From Amycolatopsis lurida (lineage in GTDB: Bacteria > Actinomycetota > Actinomycetes > Mycobacteriales > Pseudonocardiaceae), in NCBI RefSeq assembly GCF_900105055.1, contig NZ_FNTA01000004.1, forward strand, positions 4,061,501 to 4,125,500: a stretch of DNA of 64,000 nucleotides, read 5' to 3'. A program made the position numbers and the translations under genes. Of this stretch, positions 10,821-19,319 are shown one piece after another (within the stretch, counting starts at the first letter, position 1; each line of letters starts with the position of its first letter). Below the pieces are notes generated by a model. It searched no databases and was not told the DNA's origin. It saw only the letters and a list, made by a program, of their open reading frames with translations.

Positions 10821-11352
10821 GCGTTGTGGATTGTGTGGACAAGGCTCGTTCGCGCAGGTCCGGGCGCCTCTGAGGCTGTGGACTCCGGGTGTGTACGGAC
10901 GGTGGACAGCTCGGGCCGTCGGTGGATGGTTTCGGGCGGCGCTCGATCTGTCCACAGTCATCCACAGTTGTCCCCACGGTTATCCCCAGTTGTGAGGCGG
11001 TTCGTCCCCAGGGTTGTGGGCGGCGTTCGTGACCGGAATCGCTCGGGAGAGTGACCCGGGCAGCGCCGTTCACCCTTGTGCACAAGATGTGGGCAACCTG
11101 GGGACAGCGTGGGGATCTTGATGTGGAAATGCTGTGGATGGCCTGTGAGTGCGATGTGGACGGAATCCCGATCGCCCCAGCTCCCGGACCCACCTGACTT
11201 GTGCACAAGCTACCCACAGCATGTGGATTTCGTTTGTACACAAGGAAAACCGCGAAGCACGCCGAGCCCCACTTCGCCCCCTTCGCGCCTTCCCCCACGT
11301 ACCCCGCCCTTCGCGCCCCTACACACGCTTCGGGCCTATGTAGACACAAAGA

Positions 11353-11382
11353 AGGGGCTCCCACCTCCCGGCGAGAGCCCCT
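11353..11382. terminator. hairpin between oriC and dnaA 3' end
   Basis: AGGGGCTC (11353-11360) pairs with GAGCCCCT (11375-11382) around a C-rich loop. It lies between the DnaA boxes and the dnaA terminator. Either strand lacks a good T-run, so it may be a barrier structure and not a true terminator. Confidence 0.4.
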
Positions 11383-11494
11383 GAAACCCTTATGCGTTAA
11401 GGAACTGATGCCACGGTGACCACAGAGGTCTCCCTAAGGGCGCCCCGCGCCCGACGGAGACTTCACCGTCGAGCGCCCTCCCTTGGGCCGAAGG

Positions 11495-11562
11495 CCCACG
11501 AAAACGCGATGAAGGGGCGCCTTCCCGCTCACCTTGAGGTGGAAGCGGAACGACGCCCCTTC
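11495..11562 (-). terminator. terminator downstream of dnaA
   Basis: Read leftward after the dnaA stop, GAAGGGGCG and its complement (11511-11519 with 11554-11562) form a nine-base-pair stem. An inner CACC-TTGA-GGTG stem sits inside, and CATCGCGTTTTCG follows. It would insulate oriC from dnaA transcription. Confidence 0.55.
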
Positions 11563-11617
11563 GGCGCGCTTTTCGTCAGCGCTCGACAGATAAACACAGC
11601 CAGCGCGAGATCAAAAA

Positions 11618-13252
11618 CTACTGCCTGGCTCGTTGCTTGATCCTCGATGTCAGTTCCTGCACCTGGTCGTAGATGCGCCGTCGTTCGGCCATCTCCTTGC
11701 GGATCTTCTTGTCCGCGTGCATGACGGTCGTGTGGTCGCGGCCGCCGAAGGTCTGCCCGATCTTCGGCAGGGACATGTCGGTCAGTTCGCGGCAGAGGTA
11801 CATCGCGATCTGGCGCGCGGTCGCGAGCGCCTTCGTCTTGCCGGGGCCGCAGAGGTCGTCGAGGGTCACGTCGAAGAACTCGGACGTGACGCCCATGATG
11901 GTCGGCGCGGTGATCTCCGGCGCGTGCGAATCCGGGATGAGGTCCCGGAGTACGATTTCGGCGAGCGCGACGTCGACGGGTTGCTGGTTCAGCGACGCGA
12001 AGGCGGTGACGCGGATGAGCGCGCCTTCGAGTTCCCGGATGTTCGCCTCGACGCGCGAAGCGATGAATTCCAGGACCTCGCCGGGAACCGCGAGCCGGTC
12101 CTGCGCGGCCTTCTTGCGAAGGATCGCGATCCGCGTTTCGAGTTCGGGCGGCTGGATGTCGGTGATGAGGCCCCACTCGAACCGCGTGCGCAGCCGGTCT
12201 TCCAGCGTTTCGAGGCGCTTCGGCGGGCGGTCGGAGGAGACGACGATCTGCTTGTTCGCGTTGTGGAGGGTGTTGAAGGTGTGGAAGAACTCTTCCTGCG
12301 TACCTTCTTTGCCTTCCAGGAACTGGATGTCGTCGACGAGCAGGATGTCGATGTCGCGGTAGCGGCGCTGGAAGGCGACCTTGCGGTCGTCGCGCAGCGA
12401 GTTGATGAAGTCGTTGGTGAACTCTTCGGTCGACACGTACCGCACGCGCATGCCGGGGAACAGCCGCTGGGCGTAGTGCCCGACCGCGTGCAGCAGGTGG
12501 GTCTTCCCGAGTCCGGACTCTCCCCAGATGAACAGCGGGTTGTACGCACGCGCGGGCGCCTCGGCGACGGCGACCGCGGCCGCGTGCGCGAAGCGGTTCG
12601 ACGCGCCGATGACGAAGGTGTCGAACGTGTATTTCTCGTTGAGCTTCGTCTTCGACGTCTGCGGCTGTGCGGGCGCGGTGTACGGCTGACCCGCGATCGG
12701 CTGTCCGGAGAACGTCGGCCAGATCTCGGTCACGGCGGCGAGGGCCTCGCCCTCTTCGTCGACTTCTTCATCGCTGTCATCGCCATCGTTGAGGCTGTTG
12801 TCCACCGGCTGCTGCCTCGGCGGCCTCGGTTTCGGAGGCTCGGGCCGGGGCCTGGTCGGGGAAAGCATGCCGTCGCCTTCGGGCAGCGGAGGAGGACCCG
12901 GCACCGGACCGGAACCGTTTTCCACCCGGCTGGGTGACGTCGGTTCGTAGCGGGGGCCGGGCGAGGGCGGCGGCGGAGGCATCGACGGCTCGGTGCTGTC
13001 GACCTTCACCGCGAGGGAGACCGCGCGGCCGAGCCGGCGCGAGAGGGCTTCGGTGATGGCGCCGCGGAGGGCGCGCTCGATCGCTTCCTTGGCGAAGTCG
13101 CTGGGAGCGGCGAGGAGCGCGGTGCCGTCGAGCAGGCCGATCGGCCGGGTCACCCGCATCCAGGCGCGCTGCTGCGGGGAGAGGGTGCCGTCCGACAGCT
13201 CGCGCACGACCTGTTCCCAGATGACGCCAAGATTGTGCTGGTGATCGGACAC
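11618..13252 (-). CDS. dnaA: chromosomal replication initiator DnaA
   Basis: DnaA binds DnaA boxes at oriC and opens the duplex. The protein has 544 residues. Domain I covers about residues 1-90, and a long Pro/Glu-rich domain II runs to about 210. The AAA+ domain has Walker A GESGLGKTHLLHAV near 244 and Walker B ILLVDDIQFLEGKE. The C-terminal DNA-binding domain carries the signature FGGRDHTTVMHADKKI near 504. The GTG start at 13250-13252 has GGAG eight bases upstream. DnaA boxes at 13360-13380 in its promoter region suggest autoregulation. Confidence 0.97.
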   Translation of the reverse strand: MSDHQHNLGVIWEQVVRELSDGTLSPQQRAWMRVTRPIGLLDGTALLAAPSDFAKEAIERALRGAITEALSRRLGRAVSLAVKVDSTEPSMPPPPPSPGPRYEPTSPSRVENGSGPVPGPPPLPEGDGMLSPTRPRPEPPKPRPPRQQPVDNSLNDGDDSDEEVDEEGEALAAVTEIWPTFSGQPIAGQPYTAPAQPQTSKTKLNEKYTFDTFVIGASNRFAHAAAVAVAEAPARAYNPLFIWGESGLGKTHLLHAVGHYAQRLFPGMRVRYVSTEEFTNDFINSLRDDRKVAFQRRYRDIDILLVDDIQFLEGKEGTQEEFFHTFNTLHNANKQIVVSSDRPPKRLETLEDRLRTRFEWGLITDIQPPELETRIAILRKKAAQDRLAVPGEVLEFIASRVEANIRELEGALIRVTAFASLNQQPVDVALAEIVLRDLIPDSHAPEITAPTIMGVTSEFFDVTLDDLCGPGKTKALATARQIAMYLCRELTDMSLPKIGQTFGGRDHTTVMHADKKIRKEMAERRRIYDQVQELTSRIKQRARQ

Positions 13253-13856
13253 CTGCCTGACTCCCCTCCCCTCATCGGTGCGCTGCGGCGAGATCGCTCA
13301 GCGGCCCGAAACGCCGGGTCGAGCGTCATCCTGGCCCGATCGGCTCATGCGCACAGCAAATATCCACATAGTTGTCCACAGCTGTGCACTAATGTACGGC
13401 GGCCCGCGGTGACGTCACCTGCGGGCTCGACGTAGGCCGACGGGATGCCTCCACATCCGGTGAGGACACCCGGGCGCCTGCACCGTTCCACCTCGGCGTA
13501 AACCCGGGAGGGGCACGCTAACAAGCCCCGCTCGTTGCCACAAGGCATCCTCGCGCGCAAGCATTTCACGGTGTACGGCGTGTTGCCATTCGATGCCCTC
13601 GCGTCGTCGGTGATCACTCTCCACGTACCGTCGCGGTGTGTGGTCGAGGGGGTGCCTGCCAGGCTCGGGCGGTGGGTGCGTACCCTCGTAAGGTCTCCCG
13701 TATACAGCGGGGGCGTTTCGCGTGCCCACGTTGTCGTCGCTCGACGTGACGAGGCCACACGTTGGTAGGAGACACCAGAGACTGCCGTGCGTCAGCACGA
13801 CACGCCAGGAACGGGTCGAACCGTTCCCGGCGGCCGAGAAACAGGAGAAGTTAGTC
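13253..13856. promoter_or_regulatory. dnaA-rpmH divergent intergenic region
   Basis: This 604-bp gap has no convincing gene. It separates leftward dnaA from rightward rpmH and must carry both promoters. It holds two DnaA boxes, ATATCCACA (13360-13368) and perfect TTGTCCACA (13372-13380), and a strong inverted repeat at 13402-13426. The right half is less structured. A TATACA element near 13698-13703 is a possible -10 for rpmH but lacks a clear partner. Confidence 0.7.
13402..13426. promoter_or_regulatory. 12-bp-arm inverted repeat upstream of dnaA
   Basis: GCCCGCGGTGAC is followed directly by its complement GTCACCTGCGGGC. The arms match at every position except one extra T. It sits 22 bp from the DnaA boxes in the dnaA upstream region, so it could be an operator or a cruciform/hairpin element. 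Confidence 0.45.
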
Positions 13857-14000
13857 GTGAGCAAGGGTAAGCGCACCTTCCAGCCGAACAACCGCCGACG
13901 CGCCCGGGTCCACGGGTTCCGGCTTCGGATGCGGACCCGCGCCGGCCGGGCCATCCTGGCGGCTCGCCGTCGCAAGGGCCGCGGCGCACTGTCCGCCTGA
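13857..14000 (+). CDS. rpmH: 50S ribosomal protein L34
   Basis: A 47-codon frame starts with GTG at 13857-13859 and has AGGAG at 13843-13847. The product begins SKGKRTFQPNNRRRARVHGF after the initiator and contains RMRTRAGRAILAARRRKGR, the hallmark of L34. It is first in the rpmH-rnpA-yidD-yidC-jag run. The region upstream in the same frame has no ribosome-binding site and is not included. Confidence 0.97.
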   Translation: MSKGKRTFQPNNRRRARVHGFRLRMRTRAGRAILAARRRKGRGALSA

Positions 14001-14023
14001 TCCGGCCGCCGTCGAGGGACGTC

Positions 14024-14416
14024 GTGCTGCCGGCCGCCGCGAGGTTGCGGCGCAGTGAGGATTTCCGTGCCGTGATGCGGCGTGGGGCCAAGGCAGGCAG
14101 GCGCCGCCTCGTCGTCCATGCGTTGACCACGGACCCGCCCGATGCCGCCGATGCGGCCCGGGCGGGTTTTGTGGTGAGCAAGGCCGTGGGGAACTCGGTG
14201 GTCCGCCACCGCGTCTCCCGCCGGTTGAGGCATCTCGTTTCCGCCAGGCTCGGAACACTGCCGCCGGGAAGCTCGTTGGTGATACGGGCACTACCACCGG
14301 CCGCGGACGCGTCCAGCGCGGAACTCGGTTCGGACCTCGACGCGTCGTTGCGGCGTCTCGGGCTGTCCGGGAAGTCCCGCCAGACGCGACCACCCGACAA
14401 CGGATCAGCGGTGTAA
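14024..14416 (+). CDS. rnpA: ribonuclease P protein component
   Basis: This is the protein subunit that assists the RNase P ribozyme in 5' tRNA maturation. It has 130 residues, a GTG start, and begins LPAAARLRRSEDFRAVMRRG after the initiator. The RNP signature appears as GNSVVRHRVSRRLRHLV (about residues 56-72). It is 23 bp downstream of rpmH and 4 bp upstream of yidD. Confidence 0.95.
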   Translation: MLPAAARLRRSEDFRAVMRRGAKAGRRRLVVHALTTDPPDAADAARAGFVVSKAVGNSVVRHRVSRRLRHLVSARLGTLPPGSSLVIRALPPAADASSAELGSDLDASLRRLGLSGKSRQTRPPDNGSAV

Positions 14417-14420
14417 CGGC

Positions 14421-14726
14421 ATGCGAGCCACCGAGAACGAGACCACCGAAGACGCCCGGCCCGGCCCGGTGGCATGGGTGCTGCTCCTGCCCATCAAGCT
14501 GTACCGCAAGGCGATCTCCCCCTTCTTTCCTCCGGCGTGCCGGTTCTACCCGAGCTGTAGCGCGTACGCCGTCGAGGCACTGACCCGGCACGGCGCCGGC
14601 CGCGGTAGCTATCTCGCGGTCCGGCGTCTGCTGCGCTGTGGCCCGTGGACCATGCCCGGGCGCGACCCGGTACCCGAGACGTTCTCGTGGCGCCACCGCC
14701 GACCTGAAACACCGATCGAGGAGTAG
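14421..14726 (+). CDS. yidD: membrane protein insertion efficiency factor YidD
   Basis: This 101-residue protein has the family core LYRKAISPFFPPACRFYPSCSAYAVEAL followed by LRCGPWTMPGRDPVP. The two conserved Cys of CRFYPSC are present. YidD is a small amphipathic membrane-associated protein that assists YidC-dependent insertion. The core motif of the family is split here only for quotation and is continuous in the protein. It ends 4 bp before the yidC GTG. Confidence 0.94.
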   Translation: MRATENETTEDARPGPVAWVLLLPIKLYRKAISPFFPPACRFYPSCSAYAVEALTRHGAGRGSYLAVRRLLRCGPWTMPGRDPVPETFSWRHRRPETPIEE

Positions 14727-14730
14727 CTCA

Positions 14731-15834
14731 GTGCTCGACTTCATCTACTACCCCGTGTCCTTCATCTTGTGGTGTTGGCACAAGGTCTTCGGGCTCGTGT
14801 TCGGTGAGGCGAACGCGATCTCCTGGGTCCTCGCGATCATCTTCCTGACGGTCACCGTCCGCGGCATCATGTTCAAGCCGTTCGTGAACCAGGTCCGGTC
14901 GATGAAGAAGATGCAGGACTTCGCGCCGGAAATGAAGAAGATCCAGAAGAAGTACTCCAACGACCGGCAGCGCCAGGCGATGGAGATGCAGAAGCTCCAG
15001 AAGGAGCACGGCGTCAACCCGCTGGGCAGCTGCCTGCCGATGCTGCTTCAGATCCCGGTCTTCATCGGTCTGAACCACGTCCTGCGGATGTTCACGATCA
15101 ACCCGTACGGCGGGCCGAAGACCGAGAACTACTACTTCGATCAGGCCGGCGTCGAGTCTTACGTTCACGCGAAGCTGTTCGGCGTCAACCTCGGCGACGC
15201 GATCTACACCGGCGTCGACATGGTCAGCGGCGGGAACACGGCTGCCGGGTTCCACTGGGGCGTCGCGCCCGTCGCGATCCCGCTGATGATCGTCGCGAGT
15301 ATCGCGACGCACCTCACCGCGCGGCACTCGGTCCAGCGCCAGAACCCCGAGTCGGCCACCCCGCAGACCGCGATGATGAACAAGCTGACGATGTACGTCT
15401 TCCCGATCGGTGTCCTCGTCTTCGGTGCCCTGTTCCCGATCGGTCTGCTCATCTACTGGCTCGCCAACAACGGCTGGACCCTGATGCAGCAGCGCCTCGT
15501 CTACACGAAGATCGACAAGGAAGAAGAGGCCCGCAAGGCGGCCGAGAAGGAGAAGCGCGCGAACCTGGGCCCGAAGCCCGGCCAGAAGCCGACCGCGCCG
15601 CGCCCCGGCCAGAAGCCGGTCCAGCAGAAGCGGAACAAGCAGTCCTCCGGCGGTCAGGTCAAGAAGGCGGGCTCGCCGCACGGCTTCGCCCAGACCGACT
15701 CCTCCGCCGCGGAGAAGCAGGACGCCAAAGACGGAACAGCCGAGTCGTCGACGAACGGCTCGAAGGAGAACGGCGCGGACGTGCCCGGTCTCATCTCGGA
15801 CTCGACTAAGAAATCGGGCCGGAAGCGTCGCTGA
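14731..15834 (+). CDS. yidC: membrane protein insertase YidC/Oxa1
   Basis: YidC inserts membrane proteins alone or with SecYEG. I start it at GTG 14731, with GAGGAG at 14718-14723, giving 367 residues that begin LDFIYYPVSFILWCWHKVFG after the initiator. There are five predicted membrane segments. A charged cytosolic loop contains MKKMQDFAPEMKKIQKKY, and LGSCLPMLLQIPVFIGLNHV lies in the insertase core. The tail is long, basic and Lys/Pro/Gly-rich. An in-frame upstream extension to 14638 overlaps yidD and is rejected. Confidence 0.95.
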   Translation: MLDFIYYPVSFILWCWHKVFGLVFGEANAISWVLAIIFLTVTVRGIMFKPFVNQVRSMKKMQDFAPEMKKIQKKYSNDRQRQAMEMQKLQKEHGVNPLGSCLPMLLQIPVFIGLNHVLRMFTINPYGGPKTENYYFDQAGVESYVHAKLFGVNLGDAIYTGVDMVSGGNTAAGFHWGVAPVAIPLMIVASIATHLTARHSVQRQNPESATPQTAMMNKLTMYVFPIGVLVFGALFPIGLLIYWLANNGWTLMQQRLVYTKIDKEEEARKAAEKEKRANLGPKPGQKPTAPRPGQKPVQQKRNKQSSGGQVKKAGSPHGFAQTDSSAAEKQDAKDGTAESSTNGSKENGADVPGLISDSTKKSGRKRR

Positions 15835-15864
15835 CGCCGATCCGGGCCGGAGAGGAGACCAGTA

Positions 15865-16422
15865 ATGGCGGAGACGATCGACACGATCGACGCCGAGGAG
15901 AACAGCGCGGCCGACGTTGAGACCGCCGCTGAAGAGACCGCTCGCAAGGGAGGTGTCGACGACGACGTCCTCGTAAAGGAGGGCGACATCGCCGGCGACT
16001 ACCTCGAGCGGCTGCTCGATCTTTTGGACTACGACGGCGACATCGACCTCGATGTCGAAGCGGGCCGCGCGATCGTCAGCATCGACGGCGGCGAAGACCT
16101 GGAGAAGCTCGTTGGCCCCCGCGGCACCGTCCTCGAGGCGCTGCAGGAGCTGACGCGGCTGGCGGTGCAGCAGGAGACCGGTTCGCGGAGCCGCCTGATG
16201 CTGGACATCGCGGGCTGGCGCGCGGACCGTCGCGAGGAGCTTCGCGAACTCGGTCGCTCGACCGCCGAGACGGTGGTCTCCTCCGGCGAGCGGGTGCGGT
16301 TGCAGCCGATGAGCCCGTTCGAGCGGAAGGTCGTGCACGACGCGGTCGCCGCCGTCGACGGGGTCAAGAGCGAGAGTGAAGGAGAGGACCCCAAGCGTCG
16401 GGTCGTCATCTTCCCCGCCTGA
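15865..16422 (+). CDS. jag: Jag/KhpB-type RNA-binding protein (KH + R3H)
   Basis: The 185-residue protein has an acidic N-terminus. A KH-like domain (about 50-115) contains GGEDLEKLVGPRGTVLEALQ, and a C-terminal R3H domain contains LQPMSPFERKVVHDAVAAV and ends RRVVIFPA. Jag/SpoIIIJ-associated proteins bind RNA and are linked to cell elongation and division. The position directly downstream of yidC is conserved. AGGAG lies upstream of the ATG, and a strong terminator follows. Confidence 0.93.
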   Translation: MAETIDTIDAEENSAADVETAAEETARKGGVDDDVLVKEGDIAGDYLERLLDLLDYDGDIDLDVEAGRAIVSIDGGEDLEKLVGPRGTVLEALQELTRLAVQQETGSRSRLMLDIAGWRADRREELRELGRSTAETVVSSGERVRLQPMSPFERKVVHDAVAAVDGVKSESEGEDPKRRVVIFPA

Positions 16423-16436
16423 CGGGTTTCTCGAAC

Positions 16437-16476
16437 GAAGCGGCTCGCCGGTCATCCGGCGGGCCGCTTCTTTGTT
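16437..16476 (+). terminator. terminator of the rpmH-jag operon
   Basis: GAAGCGGC (16437-16444) pairs with GCCGCTTC (16463-16470), and the inner arms CGCCGG/CCGGCG extend the stem around a TCAT loop. TTTGTTG follows immediately. It separates jag from rsmG. Confidence 0.85.
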
Positions 16477-16500
16477 GCCGGGGTGAATTACACGCGTGGC

Positions 16501-16514
16501 GTTTCACGTGAAAC
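16501..16514. promoter_or_regulatory. parS site 1
   Basis: GTTTCACGTGAAAC is an exact match to the parS core bound by chromosomal ParB. It lies in the jag-rsmG gap, 5.4 kb from the centre of oriC. Confidence 0.9.
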
Positions 16515-16532
16515 GCGTGAGGGCGAGTGGAG

Positions 16533-16541
16533 TTGTCCACA
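16533..16541 (+). promoter_or_regulatory. DnaA box between two parS sites
   Basis: TTGTCCACA is a perfect actinobacterial DnaA box. It is embedded in the near-palindrome AGTTGTCCACAACT, midway between the parS sites at 16501 and 16597. Confidence 0.6.
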
Positions 16542-16596
16542 ACTTCGGACTGTCTCCCCGCTTTGCGGTCAGCGTCATGGACAATCAGTGGAGCGC

Positions 16597-16610
16597 GTTT
16601 CACGTGAAAC
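16597..16610. promoter_or_regulatory. parS site 2
   Basis: A second exact GTTTCACGTGAAAC lies 25 bp before the rsmG start. Its spacing to site 1 is 96 bp, centre to centre. Confidence 0.9.
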
Positions 16611-16634
16611 GGCGTCGAGGGTTGAGGAGCGAGA

Positions 16635-17312
16635 GTGGGCTTGGACGGGGTCGCCGCATCGGTACGGAGTGCGGCGTCGGAAGTATTCGGAGACCGCGTC
16701 GAGCAAGCCGTCGGCTACGTCGAACTCCTGGAGCGGCACGGGGTCGAGCGCGGGCTCATCGGGCCTCGGGAGGTCGACCGGCTGTGGGAGCGTCACGTCC
16801 TCAACTCCGCCGTGATCGGCGAGCGGATCCCCGACGGCGCCCGCGTGGTCGACGTCGGCTCGGGCGCGGGCCTTCCGGGTGTACCGCTCGCGATCAGCCG
16901 ACCGGACCTCGATATCGTTCTGCTCGAACCGATGGCCCGCCGGGTCGACTGGCTGGCCGAGGTTGCCGAGAAGCTGGAACTCCCCATCACCGTTGTCCGC
17001 GGGCGCGCGGAGGAGCGGCAGGTACGTGAGGAGCTCGGTGACGCGGATGTCGTCACCGCCCGGGCGGTCGCTCCGTTGGCCCGGCTCGCGAACTGGTGTC
17101 TCCCGCTCGTGCGTTCCCAAGGTGCTCTGGTCGCCCTCAAAGGAGCGAGCGCTGGAGAGGAAATCGAACGCGATCGGGCCGCCGTCCGGAAGGCAGGCGG
17201 CGGCGAGCCGGAAGTCTTCGAGTGCGGCACCAAGGTGCTTGAGGTCCCCAGCACGGTCGTCGTGATCCATCGTCTGCCCCCGAAACCGTCTCGATCGCGC
17301 AGGCGTAGCTAG
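16635..17312 (+). CDS. rsmG: 16S rRNA m7G527 methyltransferase RsmG (GidB)
   Basis: RsmG methylates N7 of G527 in 16S rRNA using SAM. Its loss gives low-level streptomycin resistance in other bacteria. The protein has 225 residues and a GTG start. It carries the GidB signature ERHVLNSAV and the SAM motif VVDVGSGAGLPGVPLAI (about residues 80-96), then the conserved ARAVAPLARL. A basic tail ends SRRRS. It lies just before parA, as in most actinobacteria. Confidence 0.95.
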   Translation: MGLDGVAASVRSAASEVFGDRVEQAVGYVELLERHGVERGLIGPREVDRLWERHVLNSAVIGERIPDGARVVDVGSGAGLPGVPLAISRPDLDIVLLEPMARRVDWLAEVAEKLELPITVVRGRAEERQVREELGDADVVTARAVAPLARLANWCLPLVRSQGALVALKGASAGEEIERDRAAVRKAGGGEPEVFECGTKVLEVPSTVVVIHRLPPKPSRSRRRS

Positions 17313-17316
17313 ACCG

Positions 17317-17330
17317 GTTCCACGTGAAAC
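17317..17330. promoter_or_regulatory. parS site 3 (one mismatch)
   Basis: GTTCCACGTGAAAC differs from the parS consensus at one position in the left arm. It lies between rsmG and parA, in the likely parA promoter region. Confidence 0.75.
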
Positions 17331-17376
17331 AACGCAGAACGACTTCCACGTCTAATACAGAGGAGGCTCGAGACCG

Positions 17377-18306
17377 GTGACTCCCCCGCCGTCCGACCCT
17401 GCGAGCTCCGGCCAGGAACTCGGCTGGACGCCCATCGCCGAAGAAGCCGTCCGCGCCGCCAGCGTGCTGCACCCCAAGGAGGGTGCGCTCCCCCGGCCGA
17501 ATCGCCGGCGGGTGCTGACGGTTGCCAACCAGAAGGGCGGCGTCGGCAAGACGACGAGCACGGTGAACCTCGCCGCCGCCCTGGCCGTCCACGGGCTCAA
17601 GACGCTCGTGATCGACCTCGACCCCCAGGGCAACGCGAGCACCGCGCTCGACATCGACCACCGATCCGGCACGCCGTCGATCTACGAGGTGCTGATCGGC
17701 GAGGTGTCGCTCGCCGAAGCGGCGGCCCAGAGCGAGCAGTCGCCCAACCTCTACTGCGTGCCCGCGACCATCGATCTCGCCGGTGCCGAGATCGAACTCG
17801 TCTCCATGGCGTCCCGCGAGATGCGGCTCAAGGAGGCGCTGTCGTCCGAGATCCTCGACGAGATCGGCGTCGACTACGTCTTCATCGACTGCCCGCCGTC
17901 GCTCGGCCTGCTGACCGTCAACGCGATGGTCGCCGCGCAGGAGGTGCTGATCCCGATCCAGTGTGAGTACTACGCGCTCGAAGGTCTGGGTCAGCTGCTG
18001 AGCAACATCGAGCTCGTCCAGGCGCACCTGAACCGCGAACTCAGCGTCTCCACGATCCTGCTCACCATGTACGACGGCCGGACGAAGCTGGCCGATCAGG
18101 TGACGAACGAGGTCCGGAACCACTTCGGGGACACTGTTCTCAAGACGGTGATCCCGCGCAGCGTGAAGGTCTCCGAGGCCCCCGGATACGGGCAGACGGT
18201 CCTCGCGTACGACCCCGGTTCTCGGGGCGCGATGAGCTACGTGGACGCGGCCAAGGAGATCGCGCAGCGTGGAGTGGAGATGAAGGAAAGGAGCGGTACG
18301 GCATGA
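17377..18306 (+). CDS. parA: chromosome-partitioning ATPase ParA
   Basis: ParA is a nucleoid-bound ATPase that moves ParB-parS complexes. The deviant Walker A is KGGVGKTTST near residues 53-62, and the family motifs VIDLDPQGNAST and FIDCPPSLGLLTVNAM are present. At 309 residues it has a roughly 40-residue N-terminal extension before RRVLTVANQ. The GTG start at 17377 has AGGAGG ten bases upstream. Its 3' end overlaps parB by ATGA. Confidence 0.96.
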   Translation: MTPPPSDPASSGQELGWTPIAEEAVRAASVLHPKEGALPRPNRRRVLTVANQKGGVGKTTSTVNLAAALAVHGLKTLVIDLDPQGNASTALDIDHRSGTPSIYEVLIGEVSLAEAAAQSEQSPNLYCVPATIDLAGAEIELVSMASREMRLKEALSSEILDEIGVDYVFIDCPPSLGLLTVNAMVAAQEVLIPIQCEYYALEGLGQLLSNIELVQAHLNRELSVSTILLTMYDGRTKLADQVTNEVRNHFGDTVLKTVIPRSVKVSEAPGYGQTVLAYDPGSRGAMSYVDAAKEIAQRGVEMKERSGTA

Positions 18307-19319
18307 GCGAGCGCAGAGGGGGGCTCGGGCGCGGGCTCGCCGCCCTGATCCCCACCGGCCCGCCGCCGGGTTCGGCGGCCCCGGCCGAGAACGGCTCCCC
18401 CGTCCCGTCCGCGCCCGCGAGCAAGCCGGCCGGGCCGGATGACAAGGGCTGGTTCGCGGCCAACGGCGCGGCCGGTTCGCACGGTGGCGCGGTCGCCGGC
18501 GCGGTCTACCGCGAGGTGCCGGTCAGCCAGATCAAGCCGAACCCGAAGCAGCCGCGGCAGGTCTTCGACGAGGACGCGCTCAACGAGCTGGAGCACTCCA
18601 TCCGCGAGTTCGGGCTCATGCAGCCCATCGTGGTCCGGGAGCTCGGCACGGACGAGTACGAACTCGTCATGGGCGAGCGGCGCCTGCGTGCCTCCCAACT
18701 GGCGGAGCTGGAGGCGATCCCGGCGATCGTCCGGCAGACCGCCGACGAGGCGATGCTGCGCGACGCGCTGCTTGAGAACATCCACCGCGTTCAGCTCAAC
18801 CCGCTCGAAGAGGCGGCCGCGTATCAGCAGCTGCTCGACGAGTTCGCGGTCACGCACGAGGAGCTGGCGGGCCGGATCGGGCGCAGCCGACCGGTCATCA
18901 CCAACACGATCCGCTTGCTCAAACTCCCCCTCGCGGTCCAGCGACGGGTCGCGGCCGGGGTGCTTTCGGCGGGCCACGCGCGGGCGCTGCTCTCCCTCGA
19001 AGACGCCGACAGTCAGGAAGAGCTGGCCGCGCGGATCGTCGCGGAAGGCATGTCGGTCCGCGCGACCGAAGAAGCCGTCACGCTCAAGAAGAGCGAAAAG
19101 CCGGCCAAGCCGAAGCCCGCTCCCCGCAAGCCGATCCAAGCTCCCGGTCTTCAGGAACTGGCGAACCGGCTCTCTGACCGGTTCGACACTCGCGTGAAGG
19201 TCGACTTGGGTCGCCGCAAAGGCCGGATCACGCTCGAATTCGGGTCTGTTGACGATCTTGAACGCATCGTGGCACTGATGGACCAAAATCAGGCAAATCA
19301 GACACGTGAAACCGATTAG
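18303..19319 (+). CDS. parB: chromosome-partitioning CTPase/DNA-binding protein ParB
   Basis: ParB loads at parS as a CTP-dependent clamp. The protein has 338 residues. A low-complexity N-terminus precedes the CTP-binding domain, which starts VPVSQIKPNPKQPRQVF and contains the C-motif GERRLRA. The region ENIHRVQLNPLEEAAAYQ leads to a helix-turn-helix (HEELAGRIGRSRPVITNTIR). A C-terminal dimerisation segment contains GRITLEFGSVDDLERIVALM. Translation is coupled to parA. The final codons run into a parS half-site (CACGTGAAAC at about 19303-19312). Confidence 0.96.
   Translation: MSERRGGLGRGLAALIPTGPPPGSAAPAENGSPVPSAPASKPAGPDDKGWFAANGAAGSHGGAVAGAVYREVPVSQIKPNPKQPRQVFDEDALNELEHSIREFGLMQPIVVRELGTDEYELVMGERRLRASQLAELEAIPAIVRQTADEAMLRDALLENIHRVQLNPLEEAAAYQQLLDEFAVTHEELAGRIGRSRPVITNTIRLLKLPLAVQRRVAAGVLSAGHARALLSLEDADSQEELAARIVAEGMSVRATEEAVTLKKSEKPAKPKPAPRKPIQAPGLQELANRLSDRFDTRVKVDLGRRKGRITLEFGSVDDLERIVALMDQNQANQTRETD

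Larger units (their letters stand above)
10514..11617. other. oriC: origin of chromosome replication (oriC), dnaN-dnaA intergenic region
   Basis: This 1.1-kb gap holds at least ten DnaA-box-like 9-mers in both orientations. Clear ones are TTGTCCACA (10834-10842, minus), CTGTCCACA (10948-10956), TCATCCACA (10958-10966), TTGTCCCCA (10968-10976), TTATCCCCA (10980-10988), CTGTCCCCA (11099-11107, minus), CCATCCACA (11133-11141, minus) and CCGTCCACA (11155-11163, minus). TTGTGCACA occurs at 11076-11084 and 11199-11207, and TTGTACACA at 11234-11242. Four boxes at 10948-10988 follow one another at 10-12 bp spacing, about one helical turn. A long minus-strand open frame crossing the region is Cys/His/Arg-rich noise and is not called. 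Confidence 0.9.

Noticed and set aside
10510..11364. 284-codon minus-strand open frame across oriC
   Set aside because: The composition is Cys/His/Arg/Ser-rich with no family, and it is built across DnaA boxes. It has no ribosome-binding site. It is a by-product of the GC-rich origin.
14638..14730. N-terminal extension of yidC
   Set aside because: It overlaps yidD in another frame. The GTG at 14731 has a good ribosome-binding site and gives the standard N-terminus.
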